Source of the DNA: an uncultured Eubacteriales bacterium
GTDB taxonomy: Bacteria; Bacillota; Clostridia; Oscillospirales; Acutalibacteraceae
Length of the DNA: 64,000 nucleotides
NCBI GenBank assembly: GCA_910584745.1
Contig: CAJUDG010000010.1
Span: 80,852 to 144,851, forward strand
Direction: 5' to 3'
Below the pieces are notes generated by a model that was not told the origin of the DNA, did no database searches, and saw only the letters and a list, made by a program, of their open reading frames with translations. Positions 62,874-64,000 of this stretch are shown here, piece after piece (position 1 is the stretch's first letter; each line of letters opens with the position of its first letter). The position numbers and the translations under genes were made by a program.

Positions 62874-63770
62874 ATGGACAGGATCATACGCACTATAACC
62901 TCTGACGGCAGCCTTATGGCCGCCGCTATTGATTCCACGCAGCTGGTCTATACGGCGCAGCGGCTGCATAAGCTTACAAAGACCTCCTGTGCGGCACTTG
63001 GAAGGCTTCTGACGGGGGCATCGCTGATGGGGGCGATGCTCAAAGAGGCCAACGCGACGCTGACGGTAAAGGTGGCGGGGGACGGTCCCCTGGGCAGCCT
63101 GCTGGCAACCTCTGACAGCCGGGGATATGTCCGTGGCTATCTGGACCACCCGGAGGTGGAGCTGCCCCTAAAGCCCAACGGCAAGCTGGACGTGGGCGGA
63201 GCGGTGGGCCGTAACGGACGGCTGGCGGTGATAAGGGACTTCGGTACCGGGGAGCCCTATTCCGGGCAGGTGGAGCTTGTCAGCGGGGAAATAGCGGAGG
63301 ACCTGACCAGCTATTACGCCCAAAGCGAGCAGACCCCAACGGTCTGCGCCCTGGGAGTTCTGGTGGATAAACAGGACGGTGAAGCGCTGCTGGCCGGGGG
63401 CATGCTTATCCAGGCGCTGCCCGGCGCGGACGACGCAGCTCTGGCTAAGCTTGAGAAGAACGTTTCAGAGATGGACTCGGTGACCACCATGCTCGCAAAA
63501 GGGCTGTCTCTGGAGGATATGTGTAACTTGGCGCTTAAAGGCTTCCAGGTGGAGAAGCTGGATGAGTTCAAGGTGGGCTATGCCTGCAACTGCAGCAAGG
63601 AGCGCTTTGCCCGGGTGCTGCTGACGCTGCCAAGGGAGGACCTTGAGACGCTGCCGGTAAATGAGGAGGGGCTGGTGGAGACCGTATGTCACTACTGCAA
63701 CCGCAAATATATGTTCTCTAAAGAGGAAATACAGGTCCTGGTCGAAAATTCCCGAAAAAAAGACAAATAA
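62874..63770 (+). CDS. hslO: Hsp33 redox-regulated chaperone
   Basis: This 298-residue chaperone is activated by oxidation and by unfolding. The N-terminal domain (RIIRTITSDGSLMAAAIDST, LGRLLTGASLMGAML) is followed by the C-terminal zinc site CNCSKER and CHYCNRKY. Start ATG 62874 follows GAAGGAT. It closes the block before the tRNA genes; no clear terminator is seen. Confidence 0.96.
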   Translation: MDRIIRTITSDGSLMAAAIDSTQLVYTAQRLHKLTKTSCAALGRLLTGASLMGAMLKEANATLTVKVAGDGPLGSLLATSDSRGYVRGYLDHPEVELPLKPNGKLDVGGAVGRNGRLAVIRDFGTGEPYSGQVELVSGEIAEDLTSYYAQSEQTPTVCALGVLVDKQDGEALLAGGMLIQALPGADDAALAKLEKNVSEMDSVTTMLAKGLSLEDMCNLALKGFQVEKLDEFKVGYACNCSKERFARVLLTLPREDLETLPVNEEGLVETVCHYCNRKYMFSKEEIQVLVENSRKKDK

Positions 63771-63785
63771 ATTTTGATTTTGCTA

Positions 63786-63814
63786 TTGACAAACAGGATG
63801 AAATAAGGTAAAAT
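63786..63814 (+). promoter_or_regulatory. Promoter for the tRNA genes
   Basis: TTGACA (63786-63791), 17 bases, TAAAAT (63809-63814), about 40 bases before tRNA-Val. Confidence 0.85.
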
Positions 63815-63854
63815 ATAGAACGTCGCTGGGAGCGATATTCCGAGTGGTGAAGTT

Positions 63855-63931
63855 GGGGGCATAGCTCAGCTGGTTAGAGCACCTGCCTTACAAGCAGGGG
63901 GTCATAGGTTCGAGTCCTATTGTCCCCACCA
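63855..63931 (+). tRNA. tRNA-Val (anticodon TAC)
   Basis: 77 bases fold into a full cloverleaf: acceptor GGGGGCA/TGTCCCC, anticodon stem CCTGC/GCAGG with loop CTTACAA (anticodon TAC), T-loop TTCGAGTC, and an encoded CCA end. Confidence 0.97.
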
Positions 63932-63946
63932 TATTGGATAAGAGTT

Positions 63947-64000
63947 GGCCCGGTAGTTCAGTTGGTTAGAACGCTAGCCTGTCACGCTAGAGGTCGACGG
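63947..64000 (+). tRNA. tRNA-Asp (anticodon GTC), 3' partial
   Basis: It begins GGCCCGGTAGTTCAG with anticodon stem CTAGC/GCTAG and loop CTGTCAC (anticodon GTC). The window ends in the T-arm. It is 15 bases from tRNA-Val, so they are co-transcribed. Confidence 0.95.

Overview
The window looks like chromosomal DNA of an endospore-forming, Gram-positive member of the Clostridia, probably an Oscillospiraceae-type gut anaerobe. The evidence is the GerA/GerB/GerC germinant receptor genes, dipicolinate synthase genes dpaAB, sipL-spoIVA, a sortase and pilin locus, strong AGGAGG-type ribosome binding sites, many TTG/GTG starts and moderately high GC. Genus and species cannot be set from the sequence alone. 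I see no phage genes, transposase, CRISPR array or rRNA.

Layout. 1-3.5 kb: the end of a spore germinant receptor operon (gerA partial, gerB, gerC). 3.5-7.5 kb, minus strand: asnB, a DUF1836 gene and two tandem HAD phosphatases. 7.6-16 kb: a small self-regulated membrane protein/XRE unit with two operator copies, a second XRE gene, a PcrA helicase, a nitrilase-family enzyme, a GNAT and a heterodimeric ABC exporter. 16-17.6 kb: dpaAB. 17.6-19 kb, minus strand: a CpXC protein and an unusual repeat protein.

19.3-39.6 kb: a run of 17 same-strand genes with short gaps or overlaps, which I consider the most interesting part. It joins three surface systems. The first is a sortase C pilus: an active signal peptidase I, a 1662-residue LPKTG adhesin with Cys/His repeats and a fibro-slime domain, a Pro/Gln-rich coiled-coil protein, a signal peptidase homologue whose catalytic Ser is Ala, an LPSTG major pilin and the sortase. 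The second is a SipW/sortase B module: SipW-type substrates, a VRTGD-ending surface protein, a MucBP-like stalk protein, SipW, sortase B and a transglutaminase-like lipoprotein. The third is a reduced type IV pilus-like module: a GspF/PilC-type membrane protein, four small one-pass proteins and a PilT ATPase, with no PilB, prepilin peptidase or PilM-Q in view. An orphan solute-binding lipoprotein follows, behind its own promoter.

41-45 kb: sporulation coat genes sipL-spoIVA behind a good sigma-E-like promoter, followed by a small membrane protein and an M50 (SpoIVFB-like) protease coupled by stop/start overlaps. 45-64 kb: housekeeping genes. They include a radical SAM/DUF2344 pair, rplS with a structured leader, lepB, rbgA, rnhB, yraN, an M19 dipeptidase, thrC, a phosphoesterase, the proteostasis run tig-clpP-clpX-lon-engB, lysA, a YerC-type regulator, a methyltransferase, hslO, tRNA-Val and a cut-off tRNA-Asp.

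All functional names come from motif recognition by eye. No database search was run.
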